From: Phycisphaera sp.
GTDB lineage: Bacteria > Planctomycetota > Phycisphaerae > Phycisphaerales > UBA1924
Length of the DNA: 64,000 bases
Assembly: GCA_020639255.1 (NCBI GenBank)
Contig: JACKGZ010000006.1
Coordinates: 62,001-126,000, forward strand
Direction: 5' to 3'
In this document: positions 43,361 to 52,991 of the stretch, piece after piece
Layout: each line of letters starts with the position of its first letter
How positions within the stretch are numbered: position 1 is the stretch's first letter
Translations under genes and position numbers: made by a program
The notes under the pieces: model-generated
Seen by the model: the letters and a program-made list of their open reading frames with translations, nothing else
Database searches by the model: none
Told to the model about the DNA's origin: nothing

Positions 43361-44332
43361 TTACCAGTCCAGCACATGCCCGAAGATCAGGGGCGCCACG
43401 ATCGTCGCGTCCGACTCGATCACGAACTTGGGCGTATCCGCGTCCACCTTGCCCCAGGTGATCTTCTCGTTGGGCACCGCGCCAGAGTACGAGCCGTAGC
43501 TCGTCGTGCTGTCGCTGATCTGGCAGAAATAGCTCCAGCAGGGCGTCTCCTCGTGCAGGTCGTACCGCAGCATCGGCACGACGCAGATCGGGAAGTCGCC
43601 CGCGATGCCGCCGCCGATCTGGAAGAAGCCCGGCGACAGCTTGTCTTCCTTGTACCGGGCCCGGTACCAGTGTGCGATCGACACCATGTAGTCCACGCCC
43701 GGACGGATCGCGTCGCTCGACTTGAACGTCCCGTCCAGCACGTGCGACGTGAAGATGTTCCCAAGCGTCGAGTCTTCCCAGCCCGGCACGAAGATCGGCA
43801 GATCCTTCGCGCACGCCTCGAGCAGCCACGCGTTCTTCGGGTCCGCCTGGTAGTCGCCCTTGAGGTTCCCCGTCCGGATCAGGTCGTACAGGTACTCGTG
43901 CGGCAGCTTGCGCTTGCCCGTCGCGTCCGCGTCCTTCCAGATTGGGAGCAGGTACTTCTCCAGCTTCCGGATCGCCGCCTCCTCGGGGATGCACGTGTCC
44001 GTCACCCGAGCCAAGCCCCGGTCGAGCAGCTTCTGCTCGTCCTCGGGCGTCAGGTCTCGGTAGTTGGGGAGCCGCTCGTACAGATCGTGCGCCACAAGGT
44101 TGAAGAGATCCTCCTCGAGGTTCGCGCCCGTGCAGCTGATCGCGTGGACCTTGCCCTGCCGGATCATCTCCGCCAGCGACCGACCGAGTTCGCCCGTGCT
44201 CATCGCGCCCGCGAGTGTCACGAGCATCTGCCCGCCACCCGCCAGGCATTGGCTGTAGGCCTCGGCCGCGTCCTTGACCGTCGCGGCGTTGAAGTGGCGG
44301 TAGTGCTCGTCGATAAAGGCGCGGATCTTCAT
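43361..44332 (-). CDS. Deoxyhypusine synthase-like protein
   Basis: 323 aa. DHS fold marks: SQCLAGGGQMLVTLAGAMSTGELG (NAD loop), ISCTGANLEEDLFN, FVPGWEDSTLG, GGGIAGDF, and SGAVPNEKITWGK with the Lys equivalent to the spermidine-binding active-site Lys of DHS. True deoxyhypusine modifies eIF5A/aIF5A, absent from bacteria, so bacterial homologues probably make homospermidine or a similar polyamine. The start has no strong ribosome site. First in a reverse-strand set with a VOC and a CDF gene. Confidence 0.9.
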   Translation of the reverse strand: MKIRAFIDEHYRHFNAATVKDAAEAYSQCLAGGGQMLVTLAGAMSTGELGRSLAEMIRQGKVHAISCTGANLEEDLFNLVAHDLYERLPNYRDLTPEDEQKLLDRGLARVTDTCIPEEAAIRKLEKYLLPIWKDADATGKRKLPHEYLYDLIRTGNLKGDYQADPKNAWLLEACAKDLPIFVPGWEDSTLGNIFTSHVLDGTFKSSDAIRPGVDYMVSIAHWYRARYKEDKLSPGFFQIGGGIAGDFPICVVPMLRYDLHEETPCWSYFCQISDSTTSYGSYSGAVPNEKITWGKVDADTPKFVIESDATIVAPLIFGHVLDW

Positions 44333-44403
44333 GGCTGTCTCGGACTCCTTCGGGATTCCCAGCGGACACCCGCTCGGGGGAGAAGATCATACGCAGGGAG
44401 GTG

Positions 44404-44516
44404 AGGCATTAGACACGAGGCACAAGGCACTAGAAAAGGCATATGAGCACCAGAGCCTCTTTCCTTATGCCTAGTGCCTAATGCCTAATGCCTAATGCCT
44501 CTCTCTTATGCCTAAT
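44404..44516. repeat. Heptad repeats in inverted arms (AGGCAYTAG / CTAATGCCT)
   Basis: Left arm 44404-44442 has AGGCATTAG, AGGCAC, AAGGCACTAG and AAGGCATA. Right arm 44465-44516 has TATGCCTAGTGCC and then three to four tandem TAATGCC units. The arms are near-complementary around a loop of about 22 bases. It lies between divergent genes (44332 leftward, 44524 rightward). Its function is unknown; it may be a mobile palindromic element or regulatory stem. Confidence 0.75.
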
Positions 44517-44523
44517 CTCTCAC

Positions 44524-45630
44524 ATGCCCGCACAAACCCCCGGCATCTCCGGCTACGCCCAAGCCATGTTCGCCCTCGACGTTGGCTTCCAGATCGATCT
44601 CGACAAGGCCCAGACCTTCGTCCAGGAAGCCACCCGTCTCAAGGTCGTCCGCACAAGGCGCCCCGCGCCCGTCTGGTTCGACTACAGCCCGCCGCCGATC
44701 CGCCTCGCCATCGACGGCAGCCCCATCGCCATCGGCTCTACCCAGACCGAGTCCGCCGCCGAACTCCTCATCTACGACTTCGGCGCCGTTCTCGTCTCCT
44801 ACCGCATGCCTCTTCCGGCCTCACTCGGCGAACTCGCCGATCTCAGTGTGGCGCTCTACGACGACAACACCCTCGTAGCCGATGCCCGCAAGCGCGTGGC
44901 CCAAGTCGTCGAGGCCATCCGTCCGGCGATCGAACGCCCCCGAATCGCCGACGCCGTCGAGGACTACTCGATCTTCGCGGTCACATCCTGGGACGAGTCG
45001 CTCCCCTCGACCGAGTTCTTTGAGCGTCACCGCTCCGAGCTGGCCCGCATCATCGAGGCCGAGCGGAGCGAGCTCTCCCCCGAGCAGGTCGAGCGGGCCA
45101 CGGACGCGACGATGAGCTACTCCACCTCAGACCTGGCGATCGTGGACTGGAACGCCGCGATCCTTTTCGACCGAGAGCCGGGCGATGTCATCGCCGTGCT
45201 CCAGCACGCCAACATCGAGCTCCTGGAACTCCGCGTGCTCGACGAGGAGCTCGACTCCATCCTCGACCACGCCGACGAGACCCTCCGCGAGATCATCAAC
45301 GCCCGTCTCTGGCCGGGCTTCTCCTCGGGCAAGCTCCTCGGGCGGTTCGCGACCGTGCAGACCGACGCCGCCGTGATGTTCGAGGGCGTCAATAACGCCA
45401 TCAAACTGCTCGGCAACCAGTACCTCGCCCGGTTCTACCGCCTCACCGCGGGCCGCCTCGACCTTCCCGCCTGGCAGGCCAGCGTCCAGCGCAAACTCGA
45501 GGCCACTGAGAGCCTCTACGCCAAAATGTCCGATACCACCTCTACACGCCGGCTCGAACTGCTGGAGTGGGTCATCATCGTCCTGATCACCGTCTCCATC
45601 GTCCTGCCGTTCACACCTTGGTACCACTGA
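44524..45630 (+). CDS. RMD1/YagE (DUF155)-like membrane-anchored protein
   Basis: 368 aa from ATG at 44524, inside a frame open from 44488. A soluble N-terminal alpha/beta region (to about 230), then helices with AVLQHANIELLELRVLDEEL and NAIKLLGNQYLARFYRLT, a coiled-coil-like RKLEATESLYAKMSD, and a single C-terminal membrane helix LEWVIIVLITVSIVLPF. The C-terminal half matches the RMD1/YagE pattern by memory. Weak ribosome site. First of a set with the DUF2179-type gene 33 bases on. Function of bacterial members is unknown. Confidence 0.75.
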   Translation: MPAQTPGISGYAQAMFALDVGFQIDLDKAQTFVQEATRLKVVRTRRPAPVWFDYSPPPIRLAIDGSPIAIGSTQTESAAELLIYDFGAVLVSYRMPLPASLGELADLSVALYDDNTLVADARKRVAQVVEAIRPAIERPRIADAVEDYSIFAVTSWDESLPSTEFFERHRSELARIIEAERSELSPEQVERATDATMSYSTSDLAIVDWNAAILFDREPGDVIAVLQHANIELLELRVLDEELDSILDHADETLREIINARLWPGFSSGKLLGRFATVQTDAAVMFEGVNNAIKLLGNQYLARFYRLTAGRLDLPAWQASVQRKLEATESLYAKMSDTTSTRRLELLEWVIIVLITVSIVLPFTPWYH

Positions 45631-45663
45631 CGCCCAACAAAGAACCCAAGCCCGAGCCCCACC

Positions 45664-46233
45664 ATGCCCGAACACTCCGAGTGGCTGATCCCCCTCCTCA
45701 TCTTTCTGGCGCGCATCTGCGACGTGTCCATCGGCACGTTCCGCATGCTCATGGTCATCTCGGGCCACCGCTTCGTCTCGGCGGGTCTTGGGTTCGTCGA
45801 AGTGCTCATCTGGGTGCTCGCGGTCGGCGGCGCGGTCAAGCACCTGAACAACCCCATCGCAGTCCTGGCCTTCGCGGGCGGGTACGCCACGGGCACGCTG
45901 CTCGGCATGACGCTCGAGAACTATTTCGCCATCGGCCACCGCATGGTCCGCGTCGTCAACACCAAGCCCGAGCTCGATGTGTCGACGCTCATCCGCGAGA
46001 AGGGCTACGCCGCCACGCGCCTCGAAGGCCGCGGCAAAGAAGGCCCGGTCGAGATCGTCTTCCTCGCCATCAAACGCCGACTCCTGCCCGACCTGCTCGA
46101 TGATGTCGCCGCGATCGCGCCGCACGCGTTCGTCTCCGTCGAACGCACCGAGCGTGTCTCGGGCTTTGCGACATTTGTCGGCAGCAAGACCGATCGCTCG
46201 CCGTGGGGGCGGTTCGGACAACTCCGCAAGTAG
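45664..46233 (+). CDS. DUF5698/DUF2179-type membrane protein (UPF0316-like)
   Basis: 189 aa: three membrane helices in the first 90 residues (IPLLIFLARICDVSIGTFRML is characteristic), followed by a soluble ferredoxin-like DUF2179 domain (TLIREKGYAATRLEGRGKEG, then EIVFLAIKRRLLPDLL). The UPF0316 family is widespread and uncharacterised. Placed between the RMD1-like gene and the cytochrome-like gene, all codirectional. Confidence 0.88.
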   Translation: MPEHSEWLIPLLIFLARICDVSIGTFRMLMVISGHRFVSAGLGFVEVLIWVLAVGGAVKHLNNPIAVLAFAGGYATGTLLGMTLENYFAIGHRMVRVVNTKPELDVSTLIREKGYAATRLEGRGKEGPVEIVFLAIKRRLLPDLLDDVAAIAPHAFVSVERTERVSGFATFVGSKTDRSPWGRFGQLRK

Positions 46234-46284
46234 CATCAGATTCCCCGCCATATTTGTGGTAGTCTGTCACGCAAGGGGGTCACC

Positions 46285-48633
46285 TTGCGCGCCAAAGGCT
46301 GGATACCGACGGCTCTGCTCACACTGGGCGTGCCCGCGGCCCTCGCGATCGGTGTATACCAACCCGAGACGGACGAGCCCGCCGACCCGATCGCCACGGA
46401 ACTCGTAAGCCGACTCGAACTCGACATCCGCCCCCTCCTCGAAACCCACTGCCTCCAGTGTCACCAAGGCACCCACGCCAAGGGCGGCGTGCGGCTGGAC
46501 ACACTCAGCAACATCGACTCGATCATCGCACAGTCCGAGGATCTGCGCTACGCGCGCGAGATGGTCTCGACCGAGCAGATGCCCCCGGAGGACGAGATAT
46601 TCCTCCCGACCGAGCACGAGCGTCTGACGATCGTGCAGTGGCTCGACGACGCGCTTGCGTACATGCCGCCCGACGGCAAGGTCGACCCGGGCTGGATGAC
46701 CATCCACCGCCTCAACCGCGACGAGTACCAGAACACCCTGCGCGATCTCCTGGAGATCGACATTGCCGCGCACGACCTCGTCGGTGGACTGCCTCTCGAC
46801 GACGTGGGCTACGGCTACGACAACATCGCCGACGTCCTGACCATGTCGCCCACGCACATGGAGGCGTACCTCGATGCCGCCGACAAAGCCGTGGAGATCG
46901 CTCTCGGTCCGATGGTCGAGATCGGAAACAAGCCAAGGCCGATGCCCCGCATCCAGCGACAGGGCAACGGTCGGCCCCTGCGACAGGGTGGGCAGTTCTT
47001 CACCACAAACGGTGCGCTGCGAAGCGTCGTCGAGATCCCCATCACCGGCGAATACGAAATCAGCGTCGACACCTGGGGCACACGCGGCGGCGACGACCTG
47101 CCCAATCTCAGCCTCCGAGTCGATGGAAAGGAAGTTCTCTCCAAAGGCATCGAGGCCGAGAACGAGGGCGAAGCCGAGCGAGTCGCGGCGAAGCTCATGC
47201 TCGACGCGGGCACGATCGAAGTCGCCGCGTTCTTTACCAACGATTTCTGGATCCCCAATGTTGCGGACCGGAACCTCGCGATCGACGCCTTCTCCATCGC
47301 CGGTCCGCTGTCGGAGGAAAGCGTCACTCGCCCGGCGCTGTACAAGAAGCTCATCGCGGACCACGAGCCCGGGCGTGCGCACGCCGAGGAGCTAGCCGAC
47401 TGGCTCCTCCCCCGCGCCTACCGAAGGCCTCCCGAGCCCGAAGAGCAAGAGGCGTTGCTCGGGCTGTACGACGCGATCATCGCTGAGGGCGATAGCCACG
47501 AGTTTGCACTCCGCCAGATGCTGACGGGCGTCCTGATGTCGCCGAGCTTCCTGTACCGGCGCGTTGAGCACCCCGAGCCGACGAACACGCAGCTCGTCTA
47601 CGAGTTGAGCGATCACGAACTAGCGAGCAGACTCTCCTACTTCCTCTGGAGCTCGATGCCCGACGACGAGCTCCGCTTGCTCGCAGATCAGGGCAAGCTC
47701 CAGAGCGAAGACGCGCTTCGAGCTCAGGTCGGGCGCATGCTCAGCGATCCGAAGTCGGACGCCCTCGTGCGCAACTTCGCGGGGCAGTGGCTCCTGCTCC
47801 GCAACCTACCCATGATCGACATCGACCGATCGCTCTACCCCGAGTTCTCAGAAAGCCTGCGCACGGATATGGAGACCGAAGCGAGACTCTTCTTCGGTGA
47901 TGTCCTCCGCTCGGGCAGGCCCATCCAGGATCTGATCGATGCGCAGGATGTCTTCGTCAACGAACGCCTCGCAACCCTTTACAACATCGAGGGCATCACG
48001 GGCAACGATTTCCGGCGCGTCGCGCTCGACGACGCGTCCGTCCGTGGCGGCATCCTTACCCTCGGTGCCACGCTCCTCGTCACGAGCAACCCGACGCGCA
48101 CGAGCCCGGTGAAGCGGGGGCTGTATGTGCTTGAGCACATCCTCGGGACGCCGCCGCCACCGCCCCCGCCCGATATCCCGAGGCTCGAAACCTCCGCAGA
48201 AGGTCTCGGCGAGGACGCGACACTCCGCGAGCAGCTCGCGGCGCACCTGACCGATGCCTCTTGCGCGACCTGCCATCAGCGCATGGATCCGATCGGCCTC
48301 GCGATGGAGAACTTCGACGCCATCGGCGCGTGGCGCGACGCGTACACCGATGCCCCGATCGATACGTTCGGCGTGCTCCCGGGCGGCGTCGAGTTCGACG
48401 GTCCCGCGGGCCTCAAGGCGATCCTCATGGACCGCCTCGAAGCCTTCCGCGAGCACCTGACGTCCGAGATGCTGACCTACGCCATCGGACGCGGGGCCGA
48501 GCCCTTCGATCGGCCCGCAATCCGCAAGATCGCCGACGAAACGCGCGAGAATGACGATAAGCTGGCAGCCATGATCGAATCGATCGTGCTGAGCGACACG
48601 TTCCGCACGTGCAGAGGAAGGGAAGCCAAGTGA
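46285..48633 (+). CDS. DUF1587/1595/1592/1588/1585 protein with cytochrome c-type heme motifs
   Basis: 782 aa from TTG at 46285, supported by AAGGGGG 6 bases upstream and a signal-like start (GWIPTALLTLGVPAALAIG). A c-type heme site ETHCLQCHQGTHAKGG lies near residue 54. Family blocks follow: MTIHRLNRDEYQNTLRDLL (DUF1587, near 150), a beta-sandwich with a ligand-binding look (255-345), AEELADWLLPRAYRRPPE (DUF1595), SRLSYFLWSSMPDDELR (DUF1592), VRGGILTLGATLLVTSNPT (DUF1588) and a second heme motif CATCHQRMDPIGLAMENFD (DUF1585). Exported, planctomycete-typical, electron-transfer function inferred. The DUF1552 partner overlaps its stop by four bases. Confidence 0.92.
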   Translation: MRAKGWIPTALLTLGVPAALAIGVYQPETDEPADPIATELVSRLELDIRPLLETHCLQCHQGTHAKGGVRLDTLSNIDSIIAQSEDLRYAREMVSTEQMPPEDEIFLPTEHERLTIVQWLDDALAYMPPDGKVDPGWMTIHRLNRDEYQNTLRDLLEIDIAAHDLVGGLPLDDVGYGYDNIADVLTMSPTHMEAYLDAADKAVEIALGPMVEIGNKPRPMPRIQRQGNGRPLRQGGQFFTTNGALRSVVEIPITGEYEISVDTWGTRGGDDLPNLSLRVDGKEVLSKGIEAENEGEAERVAAKLMLDAGTIEVAAFFTNDFWIPNVADRNLAIDAFSIAGPLSEESVTRPALYKKLIADHEPGRAHAEELADWLLPRAYRRPPEPEEQEALLGLYDAIIAEGDSHEFALRQMLTGVLMSPSFLYRRVEHPEPTNTQLVYELSDHELASRLSYFLWSSMPDDELRLLADQGKLQSEDALRAQVGRMLSDPKSDALVRNFAGQWLLLRNLPMIDIDRSLYPEFSESLRTDMETEARLFFGDVLRSGRPIQDLIDAQDVFVNERLATLYNIEGITGNDFRRVALDDASVRGGILTLGATLLVTSNPTRTSPVKRGLYVLEHILGTPPPPPPPDIPRLETSAEGLGEDATLREQLAAHLTDASCATCHQRMDPIGLAMENFDAIGAWRDAYTDAPIDTFGVLPGGVEFDGPAGLKAILMDRLEAFREHLTSEMLTYAIGRGAEPFDRPAIRKIADETRENDDKLAAMIESIVLSDTFRTCRGREAK

Positions 48634-49994
48634 CACACGCCAACCGAAACGGGCTCTCGCGGCGCACCGTCCTCCGTGGCATGGGCGTCGCGATGGCGCT
48701 GCCCATGATGGAAGCGATGGGGCAGTCCAAAGCCCTTGCTTCAGCTGCGGGTGCTGCAAGTGGGTCGAGCGCTGCGCCGCTCCGCATGGCATTCGTCTTC
48801 ACACCCAACGGCGTGCACTACCCGAGTTGGGCGCCGGCGACCGCCGGCACGGACTACGCGCTCACCGAGACGCTTGCGCCGATGGAGAGTGTGCGCAAGC
48901 ATGTGAACATCCTGACGGGCCTCACGCTCGACAAGGCCCGCGCCAACGGCGACGGCCCGGGCGATCACGCACGTTCATCTGCAACATTCCTTACCGGGCG
49001 TCAGGCCCGCAAGACCGCGGGCAACGACATCCAGATCGGCGTGAGCATCGACCAGTTCGCCGCGGGCCAGATCGGAGACCGCACGCGTCTGCCCTCGATC
49101 GAGATTGGCTGCGAAACGGGCAAACGCGCGGGCAGCTGCGACTCGGGCTACAGCTGCGCGTACTCCTCGCACCTCTCCTGGAAGGACGAGGACACGCCCA
49201 TGCCCAAGATGATCGACCCGTCGTCGGTCTTCGAGACACTCTTCGGCACGCAGGACCGCCAAGCCGCTCTCGAACGGATCAGCCGGCGCCGGAGCATCCT
49301 CGACTTCGTCGCGGGCGAATCGCGTCGGCTCGAAACCAAGCTGGGCGTCAACGACCGCAACAAGCTCGACGAGTTCCAGAGCGCCGTCCGCGAGATCGAA
49401 CGCCGCATCGAGCACGCTCGCACCGAGACGGGCGCCAACGAACCACCGGCAGGCACGCCCGTCCCCGCGGGCATCCCGAGACTCGTCGGCGAGCACATCG
49501 ACCTGATGTACGACATGCTCCTGCTCGCTTTCCAGACCGACCAGACGCGCATCGCCACCTTCATGACGGGCCTGGGCGGGAGCAACCGCACCTTTCACGA
49601 GATCGGCGTCACCGACGGGCACCACAACCTCTCGCACCACCGCGGCGACGAGGCCATGGTCGACAAGATCAAGAAGATCGACCGCTTCTACATCGAGCGT
49701 TTCGCCCGGTTCGTCGACAAGGCTTCCAAGATCAAAGAGGGCGAGGGCTCGCTCCTCGACAACTGCATGATCATGCACGGCTCGGGCATCTCCGACGGCA
49801 ACCGCCACAACCACGAGGACCTGCCCATCATCATGGCCGGCCGCGGCGCCGGCGCGTTCGAGCCGGGCAGGCACGTCGCGTTCAAGAAGGAAACGCCGCT
49901 CTGCAATCTCTACATGACCATGCTCGAGCGCATGGGGTGCGACGTCGAGAGCTTCGGCGACGCGACGGGAATGCTCGGGCAGTTGTCAGCTTGA
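48630..49994 (+). CDS. Tat-exported DUF1552 protein
   Basis: 454 aa from GTG at 48630, overlapping the previous stop as GTGA. N-terminal Tat signal GLSRRTVLRGMGVAMALP. DUF1552 features: LRMAFVFTPNGVHYPSW near residue 52, HARSSATFLTG near 112, SIEIGCETGKRAGSCDSGYS near 160, TRIATFMTGLGGSNRTF near 310 and LPIIMAGRGAGAFEPGRH near 405. The family belongs to the alkaline-phosphatase-like/sulfatase-like neighbourhood and is always found next to the DUF1592-type protein in planctomycetes; reaction unknown. It converges on the oxidoreductase beta gene with a 9-base overlap. Confidence 0.92.
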   Translation: MTHANRNGLSRRTVLRGMGVAMALPMMEAMGQSKALASAAGAASGSSAAPLRMAFVFTPNGVHYPSWAPATAGTDYALTETLAPMESVRKHVNILTGLTLDKARANGDGPGDHARSSATFLTGRQARKTAGNDIQIGVSIDQFAAGQIGDRTRLPSIEIGCETGKRAGSCDSGYSCAYSSHLSWKDEDTPMPKMIDPSSVFETLFGTQDRQAALERISRRRSILDFVAGESRRLETKLGVNDRNKLDEFQSAVREIERRIEHARTETGANEPPAGTPVPAGIPRLVGEHIDLMYDMLLLAFQTDQTRIATFMTGLGGSNRTFHEIGVTDGHHNLSHHRGDEAMVDKIKKIDRFYIERFARFVDKASKIKEGEGSLLDNCMIMHGSGISDGNRHNHEDLPIIMAGRGAGAFEPGRHVAFKKETPLCNLYMTMLERMGCDVESFGDATGMLGQLSA

Positions 49995-51050
49995 GCTGAT
50001 TCCGCTTTCGGTGACATCCCACGTCTCGCCGCTATCGATGAGCTGACGGATGTCGGTGGTGCTCGCCGAGGCCTTGGCCTTCTGCATCTGGTTCTGCACC
50101 GCGTCGTCGTAGGTCGGGTGGTTCGGGTCGCAGTACAGGACGCCGATCGGCTCGGGCATCTGCGGGTGGCGCATCTGCGAGAGCAGGAACGCGAGCTGGC
50201 GGTCGGTTTCGTCGTGTACGACAAGGTCGCTCTCGGAGTACTCGCCTCCGAGCGTGACGGATTTGAGCATGGTCCCTTCGAGGACGATGCCTTTGTCGTT
50301 GTTTGTGCCGTAGATCAGTGGTTTGCCGTGCTCGAGCAGGATCGTGTTCTCGGGTTTGGTGTCCTTCTGCGTCGCGTAGAAGAAGGCCTGGTGGTTGAAG
50401 ATGTTGCAGTCCTGGTAGACCTCGACGAACGAGCACCCCTTGTGCGCCATCGCGCGGAGGTACACACTCTCGAAGAGCTTGACGTCGACGTCGAGCGCCC
50501 GCGCGATGAACGTACACCCGGACGCGACCGCGATCGAGAGCGGGCAGACCGGGTCGTCGGGCGAGCCCATGGGCGTGGACTTGGTGATCTTGCCCTGCTC
50601 GCTGGTGGGGGAGTACTGCCCCTTGGTGAGGCCGTAGATCCGGTTGTTGAGGAGCACGATCGTGATGTCTACGTTCCGGCGCATCGCGTGGATCGTGTGG
50701 TTGCCGCCGATCGAGAGCAGGTCGCCGTCGCCCGACACGACACAGACCTTCAGTTCAGGATTGGCGAGCTTGACGCCCGTCGCGACGCAGAGGCTGCGCC
50801 CGTGGATGGTGTGCATCCCGAACGTGTCCATGTAGTACGGGAACCGGGCCGCGCACCCGATGCCCGAGATGAAGACGTAGTCCTCCTTGCGGATGGCAAG
50901 CTTGGGCAGCGCCTTGCGCACACCGTTCAAGACGGCATAGTCGCCGCAACCCGGGCACCAGCGGACGTCCTGATTGCTCGTGAAGTCCTTGGGCGAGTAT
51001 TGGGGGAGTTCGACGTTATTGGTGCCGTTGGTGGTGGGGGCGGTGGTCAC
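49986..51050 (-). CDS. korB: 2-oxoacid:ferredoxin oxidoreductase, beta subunit (thiamine-PP)
   Basis: 354 aa from GTG at 51050, with AAGGAGG 8 bases upstream and a GTGA overlap with the alpha gene; the frame beyond to 51353 is not used. It binds thiamine pyrophosphate and the Fe-S cluster: RWCPGCGDYAVLNG near residue 32, GIGCAARFPYYMDTFG, VVSGDGDLLSIGGNH (GDG...NN TPP motif with VLLNNRIYGLTKG). With the alpha subunit it decarboxylates 2-oxoacids (likely 2-oxoglutarate or pyruvate) to acyl-CoA, reducing ferredoxin. Confidence 0.94.
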   Translation of the reverse strand: MTTAPTTNGTNNVELPQYSPKDFTSNQDVRWCPGCGDYAVLNGVRKALPKLAIRKEDYVFISGIGCAARFPYYMDTFGMHTIHGRSLCVATGVKLANPELKVCVVSGDGDLLSIGGNHTIHAMRRNVDITIVLLNNRIYGLTKGQYSPTSEQGKITKSTPMGSPDDPVCPLSIAVASGCTFIARALDVDVKLFESVYLRAMAHKGCSFVEVYQDCNIFNHQAFFYATQKDTKPENTILLEHGKPLIYGTNNDKGIVLEGTMLKSVTLGGEYSESDLVVHDETDRQLAFLLSQMRHPQMPEPIGVLYCDPNHPTYDDAVQNQMQKAKASASTTDIRQLIDSGETWDVTESGISSS

Positions 51051-52939
51051 TTGGTCGCCTCCTTGCGATCGTTCAGGATCGCGCGCACGCCGGCGACGAG
51101 TTCGTCGACGCCGAACGATCGTCCCTGGATCTTGCCGAGCGGAACCGCGTCGATCAGGAAACGTGAGCGGATCAGCATCGCCAATTGGCCCGTGTTGTTT
51201 TCGGGGACGATGACGTTCGTAAAGCGTCCGAGCACGTCCTTCAGGTTTGTTGGCATCGGGTTGAGATATCGCAGGTTTGCACACCCGACGGTGAGGCCCG
51301 ACGCACGGAGGCGAGCTGCGGCAGTCAGGATTGCGCCGTGCGTACTGCCCCAACCGAGCAGGAGCACCTCGCCGGCCTGATCGCCCTCAACCGCAAGCTC
51401 GGGGAGCCATTTCGCGGCCCGCTGCACTTTCTCCGCCCGCGTGCGCACCATTTTCTCGTGGTTCGCCGGGTCGTACGACACCGCGCCGGCGGGCTCTGAC
51501 TTCTCAAGGCTCCCGATGCGATGCTCCATGCCGGGCGTCCCGGGCAGGGCCCACGGGCGGGCGAGGGTCTCGCTGTCACGCTGGTAGGGCATGTAGCCGA
51601 CGGACGGGTCTTTCGGCTCGGTCGGGTGGTGCGATTCGATGGGGTCGATCGCGTCGTAGTCGGGCAGGAGCCAGGGTTCGGCGCCGTTGGCGATCGAAGC
51701 GTCGGACAGAATGATCACCGGGCACATGTGGCGCGTCGCAAGCCGCACGGCTTCCACTGCGGTGTCGAAGCAGTTGGCCGGGCTGTTTGGCGCGATCACG
51801 ATGCAGGGACTCTCGCCCGCGCGTCCGAACATCGCCAGGAACAGGTCCGCCTGCTCGGTCTTGGTGGGCATGCCCGTCGAGGGGCCAGCGCGCTGGACGT
51901 CGAGCACGACGAGCGGGAGCTCGTACATGACCGCCAGCCCGATCGCCTCGGACTTCAGGCACACGCCCGGGCCCGAGGTGCCGGTGATCCCGATGTCGCC
52001 CGCGAAGCTCGCGCCGATAGCGGCGCAAACCGCAGCGATCTCGTCCTCGGCCTGGAACGTCTTGATGCCCAGGTGCTTGAGCCTGGCCATCGCATGCAGC
52101 ACGTCCGACGCGGGCGTGATCGGGTAGCTCGCGTAGACGAGCTGCTTGCTGGCCTTCTGAGCCGCGGCTGCGAAGCCGAGAGCCGTCGCGCTGTTCCCGT
52201 CGATGCGTCGGTATTTGCCGGGCCTGAGCTTGGCGGGCGGGACGACGTACTTGACCGCGAGCAGCTCGGCCGTCTCACCAAAGTGGTACCCGGCCTTGAG
52301 GACGATCGAGTTCGCCTCGGCGATCTCGGGGCGTCCCTTCTTGATGCCGTACTCGGTCTCGATGTGGCGCAGCGTCGCATCGAGCGGGCGCTGGTAAACC
52401 CAGTACGCCACGCCCAGCGCGAACATGTTGCGGCAGCGGTCGACGTCCTTGGCGCCGAGCCCCGTGTCCGCCAGCGCCTCACGGGTCATCCGGCTCATGG
52501 GCACGCGGACGATCTGACGGGCGCTGCTCACCTGGTCGTCGTTGAGCGGGTTGTACCCCACGGGGTAGCCGCACTTGCGGAGGTTGACCTCATTGAATTC
52601 GTCCTCGTTGACGATGACGAGTCCGCCGACCTCGACGTCGTCGATGTTGGTCTTGAAGCCCGCGGGGTTCATCGCAAAGAGGACGTTGACACGGTCGCCC
52701 GGCGTGAAGACCTCGTGCGAGGCGAACTGGAGCTGGAAGCCCGAGACGCCGAAGGTGGTGCCCTTGGGGGCGCGGATCTCGGCGGGGAAGTCTGGGAAGG
52801 TGGCGATGTCGTTCCCGAAGACGGCCGAGGTGGTGGTGAACTCGCCGCCGGCGAGCTGCATGCCGTCGCCCGAGTCGCCGCAGAACCGGATCACGACGGC
52901 GTCGAGGGTTTTGGCGGGCGGTTGGGCTGTCGTGGTCAT
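51047..52939 (-). CDS. korA: 2-oxoacid:ferredoxin oxidoreductase, fused gamma-alpha subunit
   Basis: 630 aa from ATG at 52939 with GGAGGG upstream. Residues 10-200 are the gamma domain (IRFCGDSGDGMQLAGGEF and IRAPKGTTFGVSGFQ). The alpha domain follows: ASYPITPASDVLHAMARL near 260, QAEDEIAAVCAAIGASFAG and GITGTSGPGVCLKSEAIGLA. The C-terminal domain has LLGWGSTHGAI and VIVPENNTGQLAMLIRS. Gamma-alpha fusion of this length is normal for aerobic KorA types. Encoded just upstream of korB in one transcript. Confidence 0.94.
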   Translation of the reverse strand: MTTTAQPPAKTLDAVVIRFCGDSGDGMQLAGGEFTTTSAVFGNDIATFPDFPAEIRAPKGTTFGVSGFQLQFASHEVFTPGDRVNVLFAMNPAGFKTNIDDVEVGGLVIVNEDEFNEVNLRKCGYPVGYNPLNDDQVSSARQIVRVPMSRMTREALADTGLGAKDVDRCRNMFALGVAYWVYQRPLDATLRHIETEYGIKKGRPEIAEANSIVLKAGYHFGETAELLAVKYVVPPAKLRPGKYRRIDGNSATALGFAAAAQKASKQLVYASYPITPASDVLHAMARLKHLGIKTFQAEDEIAAVCAAIGASFAGDIGITGTSGPGVCLKSEAIGLAVMYELPLVVLDVQRAGPSTGMPTKTEQADLFLAMFGRAGESPCIVIAPNSPANCFDTAVEAVRLATRHMCPVIILSDASIANGAEPWLLPDYDAIDPIESHHPTEPKDPSVGYMPYQRDSETLARPWALPGTPGMEHRIGSLEKSEPAGAVSYDPANHEKMVRTRAEKVQRAAKWLPELAVEGDQAGEVLLLGWGSTHGAILTAAARLRASGLTVGCANLRYLNPMPTNLKDVLGRFTNVIVPENNTGQLAMLIRSRFLIDAVPLGKIQGRSFGVDELVAGVRAILNDRKEATK

Positions 52940-52991
52940 CGGAACGCGGCCCTCCATGGTCTCGGGGATACTACGCGCGCCGGACGCGGAT

